Notes: generated from the sequence alone by a model not told the origin. Shown: positions 12,765 to 21,805, numbered from the stretch's first letter. The stretch: DNA of 64,000 nucleotides from a virus (IMGVR_UViG_3300020213_000030:1-64000); one strand, 5' to 3'. Program-made: numbers and translations.

Positions 12765-14970
12765 AGAGGATGCTTGGCGTCCTCGGATCACCATCCCGCT
12801 TGGTCAAAGAGTTGTAGCCAACGGCCGCTTCAATGTTGCCTCCCCGCTCGTTAGGTTTTCTTGGTTTGAGTAGGGATTTGGTCACCTCGAGGTTTTGGTT
12901 GCCGGTTGACTGGGCGACCTGTTTCTCCAAGGCTCGGGTATGCTCGGTGCCGGTTTCCTGTTCGACGGTATCAAGGACGACCTGTTCGGCGTCGGCCATC
13001 TTTTTCTGGGACTCGGCCTGGTTCTTCATGATCTGTGAATCGATCAGAGCAATCTCTTTCTCAAGCTTCATGACCTCCAGCTCCTTGGCCTTTTGAACCA
13101 GAGGATCAGGCTGAGGTGCGTAAGCTTCGATCTTGTGCTGCAGCTCGGGCATACGCTTGAGACGCGCGATCTCAGACAGGATCAGCTTGGTGACCTCGAA
13201 GTCCATGTTTGGGCCCATGGTCTGGAGCATAAACGACAGGTCCTGAGCTTTCGCAGCGTCGATCTCCGCGGTGGAGATGTCGACTTTGAGGTCGAACTCG
13301 CCGGCGACGCTGTGCAGATCCTCACGTTTTATGGTGACGAAGTTCTCGTTGGTGACGGCAACGATTTCCTCTTCCGAGAGGAATTCGGCATTCATGGCGA
13401 TGATCTTCTTGCCAATCGCAACCATGCCGGCAGCAAGTCGGCGGAGGATCGCCATTTCACGCTTCGAGGAGGCGTCGAGGATGCCCCTGATACCGGCGGC
13501 GACGTCACCATAAGCATTGCCAGAAAGCCCTCCGGAGAATGCTTTCACACCCGTCAGGGCTTCAGCTTCCTGGTTCTGCAGGCTCAACATCAGCATCGCT
13601 GATTGGGGGATCTCGGGGTACTTGTGCTCGAACATGCCGTGGTTCGGTGGCATATTCGGGTTGTACTCGTAGTCGAGGCCCGACTCGTAACGGCGCTTGT
13701 TGAGAACATCGAGCATGCCTTTGGCAAAGCCCTGCTGGGCGTTGGCCGATCGACCCAGCAGATCTACCATGCCGCGCGTAACAGCACCCAGGACCTTCTG
13801 GTTTTCCTCGAGGAGCTCAGCATCCGGCTCGCCCAGGACCTGCCGTTTCACCGGCATGTAGGGCGCAACGACAAAGGGGTGCTTCCCGTCCGGGAAGGGA
13901 TTTTCCTCCAGGCGAACGAGAACACCCTCGACCCAGGTAGCCACGATGGGAACCAGGGTGCCATCACCATGGATGTCATAGTCGCCCCAATACTCGTGGG
14001 CGACGACCCGCTTCCGGAGTGCATCCTTGTAGTTGAAGTTGATGTCCGTCGACTGGGGCGCATGGTTCGGCTCCAGGATGGTCGTGGCGCCTTCCCAGTT
14101 CACGAACGTGAGGTTCTTGTACCGCTTGGGCTCTTTCTTGAGCTCGGCCTGCGAGGTCTCGAATGAGACGATGACGAAGCCGGCCTTTTCGATGTCCCCA
14201 CCACAGGAGGGATCGAAGTATAGGTTCTCGATGTTGACCACAGCCAGAGTGGGCCGGTTGTCGATGACCTTCTCGACCTTCACCTTTTCGGTGCCGACCT
14301 GAACCGCAACGTTGGGCGTCCCGGTTTCCTGGAAGAACTGGCAAGCAGCGATAAGCGCCGGATCCAGCTTAGAATACTCATTCGGGTTAGTCTGGCGCAG
14401 CTGCTCGGCCTGCTCAAGAGCCTGGATGTCTTCCTGGCTTTGGGGCTGCCGGTATTCCCAGACCGGGACCTCTTCTTCGACTTCGGTCGTGATCCGGTTC
14501 CAGCCGCAACGCACGACAACGGTGCCCTCGTCGACGCAGGCACGGACGTAATTATCGATGAAGTTGACGCGGTTGATCTTCGTGCGGAACTGCCAGTTTA
14601 GGATCAGTTCGTTCTGCTGGGCGGCCTTTGCATCTTCCCAAGTCGTCGGTGAAACATTAAAGGTCTTTTCCGATGAGTTGAAGGGCTCGGTCAGGGCTGA
14701 GTAGCGCCACTCCGCCTGACGACGGATCAGCTTGGGCTGGATCTGGGAACGGCCCTTGATCTTGGGCGGCTTGGCCTCGCCCGTGATATTGTTGAGGTCG
14801 TTCCACTTCCTAACCTTCAAAACAAAGGTGTCATGCGCCGGCCGAGAGGCCTCAAGGTCCTCCTGCAGCTTTGCCGTCGTTGGCTCGTTTGCCCACTTTG
14901 TCAACTTGGGTGCCATTGCCGGATTGGTCGGTATAAGATCTCGAGTCTCAACAGCTTCGGTGTTGACCAT
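12763..14970 (-). CDS. Portal protein (N4 gp59-like)
   Basis: 735 aa from ATG at 14970. It forms the ring at the DNA-entry vertex, docking terminase and later the neck. Supporting features are the length typical of podoviral portals, an N-terminal region with KLIRRQAEWRYSALTEPF and RVNFIDNYVRACVDEGTVVVRCGW, a crown/wing region around GMVDLLGRSANAQQGFAKGMLD, and a long C-terminal coiled-coil stretch (~residues 610-700: KAKELEVMKLEKEIALIDSQIMKN) as in barrel helices. It lies between the terminase/lysis part and the scaffold and capsid genes, the standard position. The family call is from overall pattern rather than one diagnostic motif. Confidence 0.8.
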   Translation of the reverse strand: MVNTEAVETRDLIPTNPAMAPKLTKWANEPTTAKLQEDLEASRPAHDTFVLKVRKWNDLNNITGEAKPPKIKGRSQIQPKLIRRQAEWRYSALTEPFNSSEKTFNVSPTTWEDAKAAQQNELILNWQFRTKINRVNFIDNYVRACVDEGTVVVRCGWNRITTEVEEEVPVWEYRQPQSQEDIQALEQAEQLRQTNPNEYSKLDPALIAACQFFQETGTPNVAVQVGTEKVKVEKVIDNRPTLAVVNIENLYFDPSCGGDIEKAGFVIVSFETSQAELKKEPKRYKNLTFVNWEGATTILEPNHAPQSTDINFNYKDALRKRVVAHEYWGDYDIHGDGTLVPIVATWVEGVLVRLEENPFPDGKHPFVVAPYMPVKRQVLGEPDAELLEENQKVLGAVTRGMVDLLGRSANAQQGFAKGMLDVLNKRRYESGLDYEYNPNMPPNHGMFEHKYPEIPQSAMLMLSLQNQEAEALTGVKAFSGGLSGNAYGDVAAGIRGILDASSKREMAILRRLAAGMVAIGKKIIAMNAEFLSEEEIVAVTNENFVTIKREDLHSVAGEFDLKVDISTAEIDAAKAQDLSFMLQTMGPNMDFEVTKLILSEIARLKRMPELQHKIEAYAPQPDPLVQKAKELEVMKLEKEIALIDSQIMKNQAESQKKMADAEQVVLDTVEQETGTEHTRALEKQVAQSTGNQNLEVTKSLLKPRKPNERGGNIEAAVGYNSLTKRDGDPRTPSIL

Positions 14971-14987
14971 TTTCAGAACCTGTGAAC

Positions 14988-15003
14988 GATTATTGAGATA
15001 ATC
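14988..15003. repeat. Dispersed palindromic element, single copy
   Basis: GATTATTGAGATAATC in the gap upstream of the portal gene (on the minus strand). Confidence 0.75.
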
Positions 15004-15055
15004 CTTACAGGACTTTCCCAGAGATTTCTATGAATATCACAAAATTGATTATTAG

Positions 15056-16288
15056 TCAGAACCATTCGGTGAAGCGAGCTCGCGCACCGAGCGTCGGGTG
15101 ATAGACGAAGCATTCCACCCCCTGGCGGTTTACATAGCCGTTGCGATCGTGCCAGCCATCGGGAGCCGACGGAGAGCGAACGTATTCAATCTGGAGATGC
15201 TCACCCTCAACCTGCGTCTTGCCACTGACCATTGTGGTCATCCCGTTGTGATCTTTCTCGCGCAGGTAGGCGAACTCACTGCGGCTCTTGCGGTCCTTGT
15301 GGTGGACATGGTGGAGGAGCCAGTAGAGGTTGGAGCAGTCAGAGATGTGCTCCCGGGCTTCCTTGACCATCAGGCCGTAGAGCTTCTCTTCTTTGGCTCC
15401 GTCGCCGTGGGTCAGGCCGAAGAGATTGTTTTCGAAGCGGTAATATTTGCGATGCGCTTCGGACAGGTTGTACTCAGTGCTATGAACAGCAGGGTTCCCA
15501 CGGAGGCGGCCGGCGATCGCCTGAGACAACGCCCACCCTATCAGCCAGTCGTGGTTTGACATGCAGTGAACCAGGTCGACATCAGCGACCTTGGTGCATT
15601 CGTTGATCACCTCCTCGACTGCCTCGGCGGCGTCCTTAAAGCCCTGGAAGATTGTGCCGTCGCTGTCTAGGAACGTGCCACTGGTTGTGGTCGAACGCGG
15701 GGTGTCGACATGGAGGATGTCGTTGCCGAGCACGAAGAGGATCCGGCCGATGCCCATCGGTTGAGCCAGGCGAAGCAAAGCTTTCGTGCCTTCAACGACA
15801 CGATGCCGGGCAACCTTGCGATTGTAGCTGTAACCAGTCTCGGACTTCACGCAGAGTTTGAGGAAGTGGATATCTGCCAGGTCGATAATCAGCAGGTGTT
15901 CACCATTACCCCTGGGTGCTCTCCGTGGCTCCAACTTCTTAAAGCGTACCGGCGCCTCGAGCACCGCTTCCCGCACCATGTCATAGATGGCGATGTCTTT
16001 GCCGGTCTGGGGGTTCCTGACGAACAGGGAGTAGCCGTTGCCGTTATCGTCTTTGATGATCTTCCAGAAGTGGGCAAGGTTCTCGGGATTCTCGATGCCA
16101 CCAACGGCGGCTGCTTGTACGATCTGGGGGTCAAGTTCCGGTTTGGACAATGTTCGTATGACGGCATTTTTATGGACGCCAATCAAGCGGCCGATTTCGG
16201 TGAAATTTGGTGTGCCGTTACGTTTCTTCACAGAACGCGACAGCTCCCAGATCCGCGCATAGGTCTCTGGGGTATGGTGACCAATCAT
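15056..16288 (-). CDS. HTH-metallophosphoesterase
   Basis: 410 aa from ATG at 16288. The start overlaps the upstream stop (TAATG). Residues ~10-50 form a helix-turn-helix-like segment (NFTEIGRLIGVHKNAVIRTL). From ~130 on there is a calcineurin-type metallophosphoesterase pattern: DLADIHFLK (D-x-H), GNDIL (GND), SNHDW (GNHD with Ser replacing Gly), THGDG and LHHVHH near the C-terminus. Such enzymes hydrolyse phosphodiesters with two metal ions and include phage nucleases. Its place in the late operon, between portal and lysis genes, suggests a role in packaging or DNA processing. The substrate is unknown. Confidence 0.75.
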   Translation of the reverse strand: MIGHHTPETYARIWELSRSVKKRNGTPNFTEIGRLIGVHKNAVIRTLSKPELDPQIVQAAAVGGIENPENLAHFWKIIKDDNGNGYSLFVRNPQTGKDIAIYDMVREAVLEAPVRFKKLEPRRAPRGNGEHLLIIDLADIHFLKLCVKSETGYSYNRKVARHRVVEGTKALLRLAQPMGIGRILFVLGNDILHVDTPRSTTTSGTFLDSDGTIFQGFKDAAEAVEEVINECTKVADVDLVHCMSNHDWLIGWALSQAIAGRLRGNPAVHSTEYNLSEAHRKYYRFENNLFGLTHGDGAKEEKLYGLMVKEAREHISDCSNLYWLLHHVHHKDRKSRSEFAYLREKDHNGMTTMVSGKTQVEGEHLQIEYVRSPSAPDGWHDRNGYVNRQGVECFVYHPTLGARARFTEWF

Positions 16289-16644
16289 TATGGGGTCCTG
16301 CGAGAGGAGGATTTCTGCCCGGCTTCAATGACGCGGTCCAACCGTTCATTAATGCCGTCAAGCCGCTTTTCCATGCGTTCGCCGACTTCGGTAATCGTTT
16401 TGGATACGGCCTCGAACTCGCGATTGACGTCATCCTTGGAGGTGTAAGTCTCGGCGACGTGGAGCTTGTAGGCTTGAAGAGAATCTGAAGCAATTTCGGC
16501 TTTGGTCTTGGCAGCCAGGGCGGTCATACTGGCAACATCTGCCGCCGAATTGATCCTGCCTTCGATACGCCACCAGACACCGCCGACGAAGCCGACGATG
16601 GTGATCAGGCCCAGGATCATTTCCCAGGTGATATTTCCAGTCAT
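16288..16644 (-). CDS. Membrane-anchored coiled-coil protein (spanin- or holin-like)
   Basis: 118 aa. Residues ~7-26 form one transmembrane segment (MILGLITIVGFVGGVWW). The rest is a charged alpha-helical coiled coil (residues ~30-110). N-in/C-out topology plus a periplasmic coiled coil suits an i-spanin. The position directly after the holin candidates and endolysin (transcription right to left) supports a lysis role. No outer-membrane lipoprotein partner is evident nearby, so the call is tentative. Confidence 0.5.
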   Translation of the reverse strand: MTGNITWEMILGLITIVGFVGGVWWRIEGRINSAADVASMTALAAKTKAEIASDSLQAYKLHVAETYTSKDDVNREFEAVSKTITEVGERMEKRLDGINERLDRVIEAGQKSSSRRTP

Positions 16645-16666
16645 AATGGTGGTTCCGCTACTGAGT

Positions 16667-16682
16667 GATTATCAGGATAATC
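16667..16682. repeat. Dispersed palindromic element, perfect 7-bp palindrome
   Basis: GATTATCAGGATAATC: perfect inverted repeat GATTATC/GATAATC with a 2-base spacer, in the gap upstream of the coiled-coil lysis gene. This is the best palindromic copy in the window. Confidence 0.85.
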
Positions 16683-16758
16683 AGTGTGGCTGGGAACAGC
16701 AGTTGCGGAAATTGTAAAGCACTACTGGGTTGAGATGAACAGGCTAGAAGCTAGGAAT

Positions 16759-17157
16759 TCACCTCTTGAATCGGCCGACGATAAGCAGGCTGGCGTCCGC
16801 AAGGACAATGCCGGGAACGAGGATCTTGGCCATGTCTTTGATGTCGGGGGGCACATCAATGACAACGAGGTCCAGGCCAAACCAGGGATTGATGATCTGG
16901 AGGGCAAAGATGGCAGCCCACCACAGGCCAAACGGTACAACAATCAGCCAGCGGCCAACCGATGTGGCAGACCATGCCCGACCGGCTTCAACCACAGCGA
17001 TGTCTCGGGCAGCCTCGATGCCCTTGATGGTTCGTTCAGCCTCGAGAGCTTCGGTGTCGTTCTTGGCGGTGAGCTTTGCCTGGTAAGCCGCGAGAAGTGG
17101 GTCCGTGAATTGCTTCACGATCCCACCACCGAAGAAGGCGAGAATGGCCTGGAGCAT
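16759..17157 (-). CDS. Holin candidate, 3TM type
   Basis: 132 aa. ATG at 17157 overlaps the stop of the preceding gene (TAATG), which argues for this start. The pattern matches the 'holin of 3TMs' class: N-terminal amphipathic MLQAILAFFGGGIVKQ, a charged linker with AERTIKGIEAARDIAVVEAGRAW, then two or three hydrophobic segments (GRWLIVVPFGLWWAAIFALQI; ILVPGIVLADASLLIVGRF). This class is common in alphaproteobacterial phages and gene-transfer agents. It would time lysis by permeabilising the inner membrane for the GH108 endolysin encoded just upstream. Confidence 0.7.
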   Translation of the reverse strand: MLQAILAFFGGGIVKQFTDPLLAAYQAKLTAKNDTEALEAERTIKGIEAARDIAVVEAGRAWSATSVGRWLIVVPFGLWWAAIFALQIINPWFGLDLVVIDVPPDIKDMAKILVPGIVLADASLLIVGRFKR

Positions 17158-17375
17158 TAGGTGGACCACCCCATCTTCTTGGCCAGCCAGTAGAAGCCCT
17201 CGGTCGCGACGGCGATGACGACGCCGACCAAGACGTCAACAGCAGAACCAATTGCGGTGAGCACTTCCGGGTCACTGGCCAGCTCTTCCGCAAGAGCCAT
17301 TGACACGACTCCCTTGGCAGCAAAGTAGCCTGCGAGGTATCGTGCGCCGATACGCAGGAATGGTGATAGTTTCAA
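17157..17375 (-). CDS. Small membrane protein, second holin candidate
   Basis: 72 aa. The start is TTG at 17375; a strong AAGGAGG sits five bases upstream, inside the last codons of the endolysin gene, and decides this start. One or two hydrophobic segments (YLAGYFAAKGVVSMALAEEL; VLVGVVIAVATEGFYWLAK) resemble small putative holins of the Pam3-gp28 kind. It is coupled to the endolysin (stop adjacent to the start) and to the next holin candidate (TAATG). Confidence 0.6.
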   Translation of the reverse strand: MKLSPFLRIGARYLAGYFAAKGVVSMALAEELASDPEVLTAIGSAVDVLVGVVIAVATEGFYWLAKKMGWST

Positions 17376-18134
17376 TTATGCCTCCTTGGCAACTGCGGTG
17401 AGTGTGCGGGATCGCTGGTAGTTAATTACCGCACGAATGAAGAGGACGGCCACGGCCACGCCGAATAGCGCGACGAGTAGCCAAGTCGGAAAGGACCCTA
17501 CGTTGTCGATAGTGACACCACCGGTGGGAACCATAACCACAGCACCACCAGCCTGAGCGCCGGCGGACTGGCTGGCCTTTTTGGCCTCTTCCTTGAGTTC
17601 GGCTTTGGTCAGCACCCAGCTCAGAGCCCTGGCTTCAACGTTGATGATACGTCGCGACCAGCCCTTGCCGAAGGTGTTCCAGATCGCGAGAGACTTGAAA
17701 AACGAAAGCCTCCGCGCGCAGTGTGACTTAATAATCTTCGCATGGTCAGCCAACATGACAGCCCTGCGGGTAACCGGACCCATCTTGCCATCAGCTTTGA
17801 CGCCGACGACTCGCTGGAGATCCTTCACGCTGCGGGATGGGCCGGAGTTGACGCCGTAGTCGAAGACAGCGAGATCGAGCCCGGATGGGAGATCGTCGCC
17901 GCAGACTTTGTTCCAATAGTTCACCTCGTAGATGCCGGCGATCTGAACGTCGGTGAGGTTCCTGATGTCGAGATGAGGGAAGCTGGCTGCAGCAATTCCC
18001 TTCTTGGTTCCCTTTAGGATTCCGGAGCCGACCTTACCGCCGGTCCAGTTACCCGGGTCCTTGCGGTTCATGGTAAAGCCACCTTCGTGGACAAGGACCT
18101 CAGCTAGGGATGCTGTGAAGTTTTTCCAAGCCAT
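17376..18134 (-). CDS. Endolysin, GH108 muramidase with C-terminal membrane anchor
   Basis: 252 aa from ATG at 18134. The N-terminal EVLVHEGGFTMNRKDPGN carries the GH108 EGG signature with the catalytic Glu. ITDVQ-type helices, NYWNKVCGDDLPSGLDLAVFDYGVNSGP and a PG_binding_3-like region (DLQRVVGVKADGKMGPVT) follow in family order. Residues ~205-230 form a hydrophobic segment (FPTWLLVALFGVAVAVLFIRAVI), unusual for a simple endolysin and suggesting membrane tethering or holin-like behaviour. It cleaves peptidoglycan at the end of infection. Coupled holin candidates follow. Confidence 0.9.
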   Translation of the reverse strand: MAWKNFTASLAEVLVHEGGFTMNRKDPGNWTGGKVGSGILKGTKKGIAAASFPHLDIRNLTDVQIAGIYEVNYWNKVCGDDLPSGLDLAVFDYGVNSGPSRSVKDLQRVVGVKADGKMGPVTRRAVMLADHAKIIKSHCARRLSFFKSLAIWNTFGKGWSRRIINVEARALSWVLTKAELKEEAKKASQSAGAQAGGAVVMVPTGGVTIDNVGSFPTWLLVALFGVAVAVLFIRAVINYQRSRTLTAVAKEA

Positions 18135-18215
18135 GAGAAGTAATCCGTTGAAAATAGCTGAATGGGTTTGTTGGGAATGACCCTAGCAAAATCATTCACA
18201 CATTACTAGTGATTA

Positions 18216-18923
18216 TCAAACGAAGCCACGCTCGTCGAATTTGGCGAGTGAGCCATGCGCGGATTGGCTCGCCAGATCGCGTTGTTCAACAGTGAGGCAG
18301 TCAACTTCGAAGCCTGCCAGGTACTCCTGACCTTTCATGATATTATCCACCCCGCTCATGTGGGAGTAGACCTCGTGTGCCACCCGTTTCCGGAACGCAT
18401 TATGAAGGTAATGCGGGATGACAATCTCCTGGTTGAGATAGCCGGCGCCGGTGTCGAGCAACTGAGCATGCTCTGCCTGATAGATGAGTGTCAGGGGCTC
18501 GGCATTAACCGGAGTTGGCACGTAAAGAACCAGGGGGTTTGGAGTAAACACGGAGCCAGTATTATCAGCGTCATTCAGTGGCACCTTACCATATTGATCC
18601 CAAACCTCGAGGACACGGATCAAATCATCCTGGAAGGGATTGGCCACGGTGTCAGTGATGTAGTGGACGGTGACAGTCGGGTCATTGGCGCTTATGGTGT
18701 ACTTCGAGAGTAGCTCATAGCGAGTGATCGTAGTCTCCAGAGTGACGATAATTTCCTCCTGGCGTAGGACGAATCGGCTGTACACCGCAGTGAGTGCGGT
18801 GTTCATGTACATGATCAGCTGTGGGTGCTTTCCCTCGATGATCACGCCGGATCCCGAATTGCTGATCGACAGGTTGGACAGCTCGCCGAAAGAGAGCTGA
18901 CGGAGGAAATCAGAAATATTCAT
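18216..18923 (-). CDS. Probable head-tail adaptor/neck protein (N4 gp67 position)
   Basis: 235 aa from ATG at 18923. The N-terminal FLRQLSFGELSNLSISNSGSG and HPQLIMYMNTALTAVYSRFVLRQEEIIVTLE fit a podoviral adaptor-type protein encoded next to the large terminase. Its C-terminus has IPHYLHNAFRKRVAHEVYSHM. It is separated from the endolysin by ~80 bases containing a half copy of the dispersed palindrome (18211-18217). The assignment is by resemblance and context. Confidence 0.6.
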   Translation of the reverse strand: MNISDFLRQLSFGELSNLSISNSGSGVIIEGKHPQLIMYMNTALTAVYSRFVLRQEEIIVTLETTITRYELLSKYTISANDPTVTVHYITDTVANPFQDDLIRVLEVWDQYGKVPLNDADNTGSVFTPNPLVLYVPTPVNAEPLTLIYQAEHAQLLDTGAGYLNQEIVIPHYLHNAFRKRVAHEVYSHMSGVDNIMKGQEYLAGFEVDCLTVEQRDLASQSAHGSLAKFDERGFV

Positions 18924-18941
18924 GGTTAATCACCGAGTTAA

Positions 18942-20591
18942 TCAGACAATGTAGGAAGCAAGCGCGCTATGCTCATTGGCGGCGAGCTCATCAGCTGTCC
19001 AGTCTGGACCACCATTGTGGTCCATCATCGGGGCCTGCTCACTCGGTTTCCAAGCGTTGAGGTACATTAACATGGAAATCGTATCGAGGCAGTCGTCTTT
19101 TCCTTTAAGGCCATTTTTTGTGGCCATTCGAATCTGACCATAGAAATGCCCCATGACCTTGGAGGTCCTCCACTCGGTCGGGAAATACATCTTTCCGGCC
19201 TTGAAAAGGGGCACCACCAGGTTGAAGCGAGCGAGTTTGTTGATCACTGGCATGATGCCAGGCTCCCCCGACTTCTGGGAGGAGGCGAAGTTGAACCAGA
19301 TGTTCCGAGTGAGCATCTCACTCTGCAGCCACTTGATGAAGGCCCGCTGTTGCCCAGAGATCTCGATCCCGACGGCTTGTGGGTGGTATATTTGAACCAG
19401 ACGGAAGAGCTCGTTGACCGGCTTCTCAGCGGTGGCCCGTTCGCAGTAGCCGTCCACCCAGAACCAGTCGCCGTTGGAGTTGTGGGCCCAGACCGAGATA
19501 ACTGAATAGTCGCTGGTCTGCTTGTCCGAAGTAGCAAAGTCTGTGGTGATATAGAAGTTGTATTGACTCTTGCGCTCGAGCAGCTGGATCCTCGAGAACT
19601 CCCGGATCTCCGACTCCTGGACCAGACGTTCTTCGTCGCTCGAGATCCGGAGCATCAGTTCCTGCATGAAGCCTTCAACGGTGCCACCGAGTACCGCGTT
19701 TTCGTATTGCTCCATGATGAATTCATATGTGAAGCGATCGTCCCAAGCCCCGATGAAATCTTCCCTGGTGCAGGGAAAACGCTCACATACTGGCCAGACG
19801 TTGACATCCCAGGCGCCGGACTCGACCGCCATGATCAGGATGTCTTGCTGGTTGAACGGCGTGCCATTGAAGATGATCTTCCGGCGGGTCGGGTCGAGGG
19901 CGTAGTTGATGCCTTTGTGGACCGTATCACTGATAGATTGCATCGACGCTCTGGACTTGGCGTCGTCGTCGGAAACGAGGTCGTCGAGCACAGCAAGCTT
20001 CGGACGCTTGCCGAAAATCTTGGTTCCGCGGATACCGGTTTTGGCACCGAACATCTTGATGCCGAAGCGCTTACCTTCCTTGTTGGTAAACTCGATATAA
20101 CTGTCCGTGAAGTGAGCCTCGGGCAGCCACTCCTGGAGAAACTCCGAATTCTGGTAGCGAAACTCCAGGTTCTTGCGCGCCGACTTTACACCGTTGTCCA
20201 TCGAGTCGGACACGTAGATCATGCTGTCAAGCTCACCGAACTCAGGCAGATAATGGAAAATGGCGAGGATCGGAGCCAGGTACTCAAAGAACAACGTAGT
20301 CTTGGCGGCACCTCGAAAGCAGAGGTTTGCAATCTGGGTCGACTTAGAGCTGAGCTTGTCCAGCATCTTCAGATGAACCGGTGGCGTTTTGTGACTTTCC
20401 CCCTCTTTGCCGTTGATCAGCTTTACTAGGTTCATAAAAACGAGGCTGAACTCAGATGGCACGTAATGACCGTCGTTGAGTTCGGTGTAGTCGACACCAT
20501 CCAGCCATTGGTCGAGTGTCTGTTTGATGATCGTGCGGCCAGTGAAACTGACGGTGCTGTCAACCTCGTTGGTCTCGATCGGATCACTCAT
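18942..20591 (-). CDS. Terminase large subunit (N4 gp68-like)
   Basis: 549 aa. ATG at 20591 overlaps the upstream stop by eight bases; a GTG 15 bases earlier is possible. The ATPase domain has Walker A LCFRGAAKTTL (~residue 90) and Walker B KLAVLDDLV (~200), with NGTPFNQQDIL as a coupling motif. The nuclease domain has acidic residues in ITTDFATSDKQTSD, VGIEISGQQ and KDDCLDTISML. It pumps DNA into the procapsid and cuts concatemers. It is followed downstream by the adaptor-like gene and preceded by the small-subunit candidate. Confidence 0.93.
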   Translation of the reverse strand: MSDPIETNEVDSTVSFTGRTIIKQTLDQWLDGVDYTELNDGHYVPSEFSLVFMNLVKLINGKEGESHKTPPVHLKMLDKLSSKSTQIANLCFRGAAKTTLFFEYLAPILAIFHYLPEFGELDSMIYVSDSMDNGVKSARKNLEFRYQNSEFLQEWLPEAHFTDSYIEFTNKEGKRFGIKMFGAKTGIRGTKIFGKRPKLAVLDDLVSDDDAKSRASMQSISDTVHKGINYALDPTRRKIIFNGTPFNQQDILIMAVESGAWDVNVWPVCERFPCTREDFIGAWDDRFTYEFIMEQYENAVLGGTVEGFMQELMLRISSDEERLVQESEIREFSRIQLLERKSQYNFYITTDFATSDKQTSDYSVISVWAHNSNGDWFWVDGYCERATAEKPVNELFRLVQIYHPQAVGIEISGQQRAFIKWLQSEMLTRNIWFNFASSQKSGEPGIMPVINKLARFNLVVPLFKAGKMYFPTEWRTSKVMGHFYGQIRMATKNGLKGKDDCLDTISMLMYLNAWKPSEQAPMMDHNGGPDWTADELAANEHSALASYIV

Positions 20592-20841
20592 CAGTAATCT
20601 CATCACGAACCAACCACGTCAGCAGCTCGTCCTTGGCGTCACGTATCTTCTGGCTGTCCATCGCCGCCAATTCGTCGGGATACTCCGGCAGGACACCCTT
20701 CGACATAAAATCACGAACGAATTTCACTACGAGAACATAGTGATCCCTGTCATCGAGATAAACATCACCTGGGCGCTCATCGGTCTCAACCGCGCAAAGC
20801 GCCACACGAATTCCTTTAATGGTTCGGAGTCTAATTGCCAT
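20584..20841 (-). CDS. Small protein between the terminase genes
   Basis: 85 aa. ATG at 20841 is chosen over an upstream in-frame start because GAGGAG lies seven bases before it. It overlaps the upstream terminase small-subunit gene by 11 bases and the large-subunit start by 8, so all three are translationally coupled. It begins MAIRLRTIKGIRVALCAVE and is charged. No domain is recognised; a packaging accessory role is inference from position. Confidence 0.6.
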   Translation of the reverse strand: MAIRLRTIKGIRVALCAVETDERPGDVYLDDRDHYVLVVKFVRDFMSKGVLPEYPDELAAMDSQKIRDAKDELLTWLVRDEITDE

Positions 20842-21616
20842 CGACAAGCTCCTCGTCACGGACCAGCCTTGAGGCTGCGACGTCAATCGTTTTCATGTTG
20901 CCGGCCTCGATCGCCTGCCGCTGCTGCTGGGCGAGCTGGGCCAGCGTGGCCTTCATCTCCGCCATACCTGAGGTCTCCGCGGTATTGAGGTTAATTTGGA
21001 AGTCACCCTTGGGCTCGGGCTTCTTGAGGTGGGTGAGCAGAGAATTGGCCGCATCCGTCCGAACCTTCTCGCTGGTGGCGTTCAGCATCAGATCGGCCTG
21101 AACGTTGAGTGCCTTCTGGAAGAGGTCCTGGTTGAGCACCCAGGTGGGAACCAGGGATTGCTCCATGATCAGGTTGACCATCTTGCCGCAGTGATACGCC
21201 GAGACGTAGGACGAGATGTCTTTCTTGGAAGTGCCCTTGGCGAGGAGGTTTGCGTATCGCTGTGGGAAGGCCCGGGCATACGAGTCTTCGTTGGTGTAGC
21301 CCATCAGCTTAAAGCTGACGTAGGCGACTGCATGGACGTAGTCCTCAGTCTTGAACCTACCTTCCTTGAGGACCACCATGTAGCTGACGAAGTTGTCCCG
21401 AATGTTATCGGCAGCGATTGGATCCGCAGAGATCGCGTTCAACGTGTCGACCATCACCTGGGTCACTGATGCCCGCAGGTGTGAGGGCAGGGCGCGCTTG
21501 ACGTCCGCCTTGGTCAGAAGAACCAAGGAGGAAGACGGAGCCACCACTCCCGTACCTGGTGTTGGTACGGGCGCTGGCTGCAAGGGGGGCGTTCCGAAAA
21601 GGGACGGGGTCGTCAT
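20831..21616 (-). CDS. Terminase small subunit candidate (N4 gp69 position)
   Basis: 261 aa from ATG at 21616. The N-terminal 30 residues are Pro/Thr-rich. The core, with VLKEGRFKTEDYVHAVAYVSFKLMG and YHCGKMVNLIMEQSLVPTWVLNQDLFQKALNVQADLM, then SEKVRTDAANSLLTHLKKPE, resembles small-subunit or DNA-recognition proteins found before the large terminase in related podoviruses. The C-terminal region is a Gln-rich helix. A DNA-binding role in packaging initiation is inferred. Confidence 0.65.
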   Translation of the reverse strand: MTTPSLFGTPPLQPAPVPTPGTGVVAPSSSLVLLTKADVKRALPSHLRASVTQVMVDTLNAISADPIAADNIRDNFVSYMVVLKEGRFKTEDYVHAVAYVSFKLMGYTNEDSYARAFPQRYANLLAKGTSKKDISSYVSAYHCGKMVNLIMEQSLVPTWVLNQDLFQKALNVQADLMLNATSEKVRTDAANSLLTHLKKPEPKGDFQINLNTAETSGMAEMKATLAQLAQQQRQAIEAGNMKTIDVAASRLVRDEELVDGN

Positions 21617-21679
21617 TATATCTATTGCCTTAAACGGATTTTATGGTAAACATTACCACCATATTGAAGAACCACACCA

Positions 21680-21686
21680 GATAATC
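21680..21686. repeat. Half copy of the dispersed palindrome
   Basis: GATAATC, followed after a short spacer by GATTACC, in the gap upstream of the terminase small-subunit gene. Confidence 0.45.
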
Positions 21687-21751
21687 ATTTCCGATTACCA
21701 AACCATTTAGTTCCCTCGCAGCGTTTGTGGGTTTCTGCTGCTGAGGTGAGT

Positions 21752-21805
21752 GGGGCCGAGAGAGGGGGGAACACTCCTTCCCCTGAGTTCTCTTGGCCCC
21801 TTTTT
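21752..21805 (+). terminator. Strong hairpin with T run, oriented against the late operon
   Basis: A 12-bp stem (GGGGCCGAGAGA paired with TCTCTTGGCCCC, one G-T) encloses a smaller GGGG/CCCC hairpin and is followed on the plus strand by TTTTT. The genes here are on the minus strand, so as a terminator it would stop antisense transcription. On the minus strand it could instead stabilise or process mRNA between the HAD-like and terminase genes. Confidence 0.55.
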
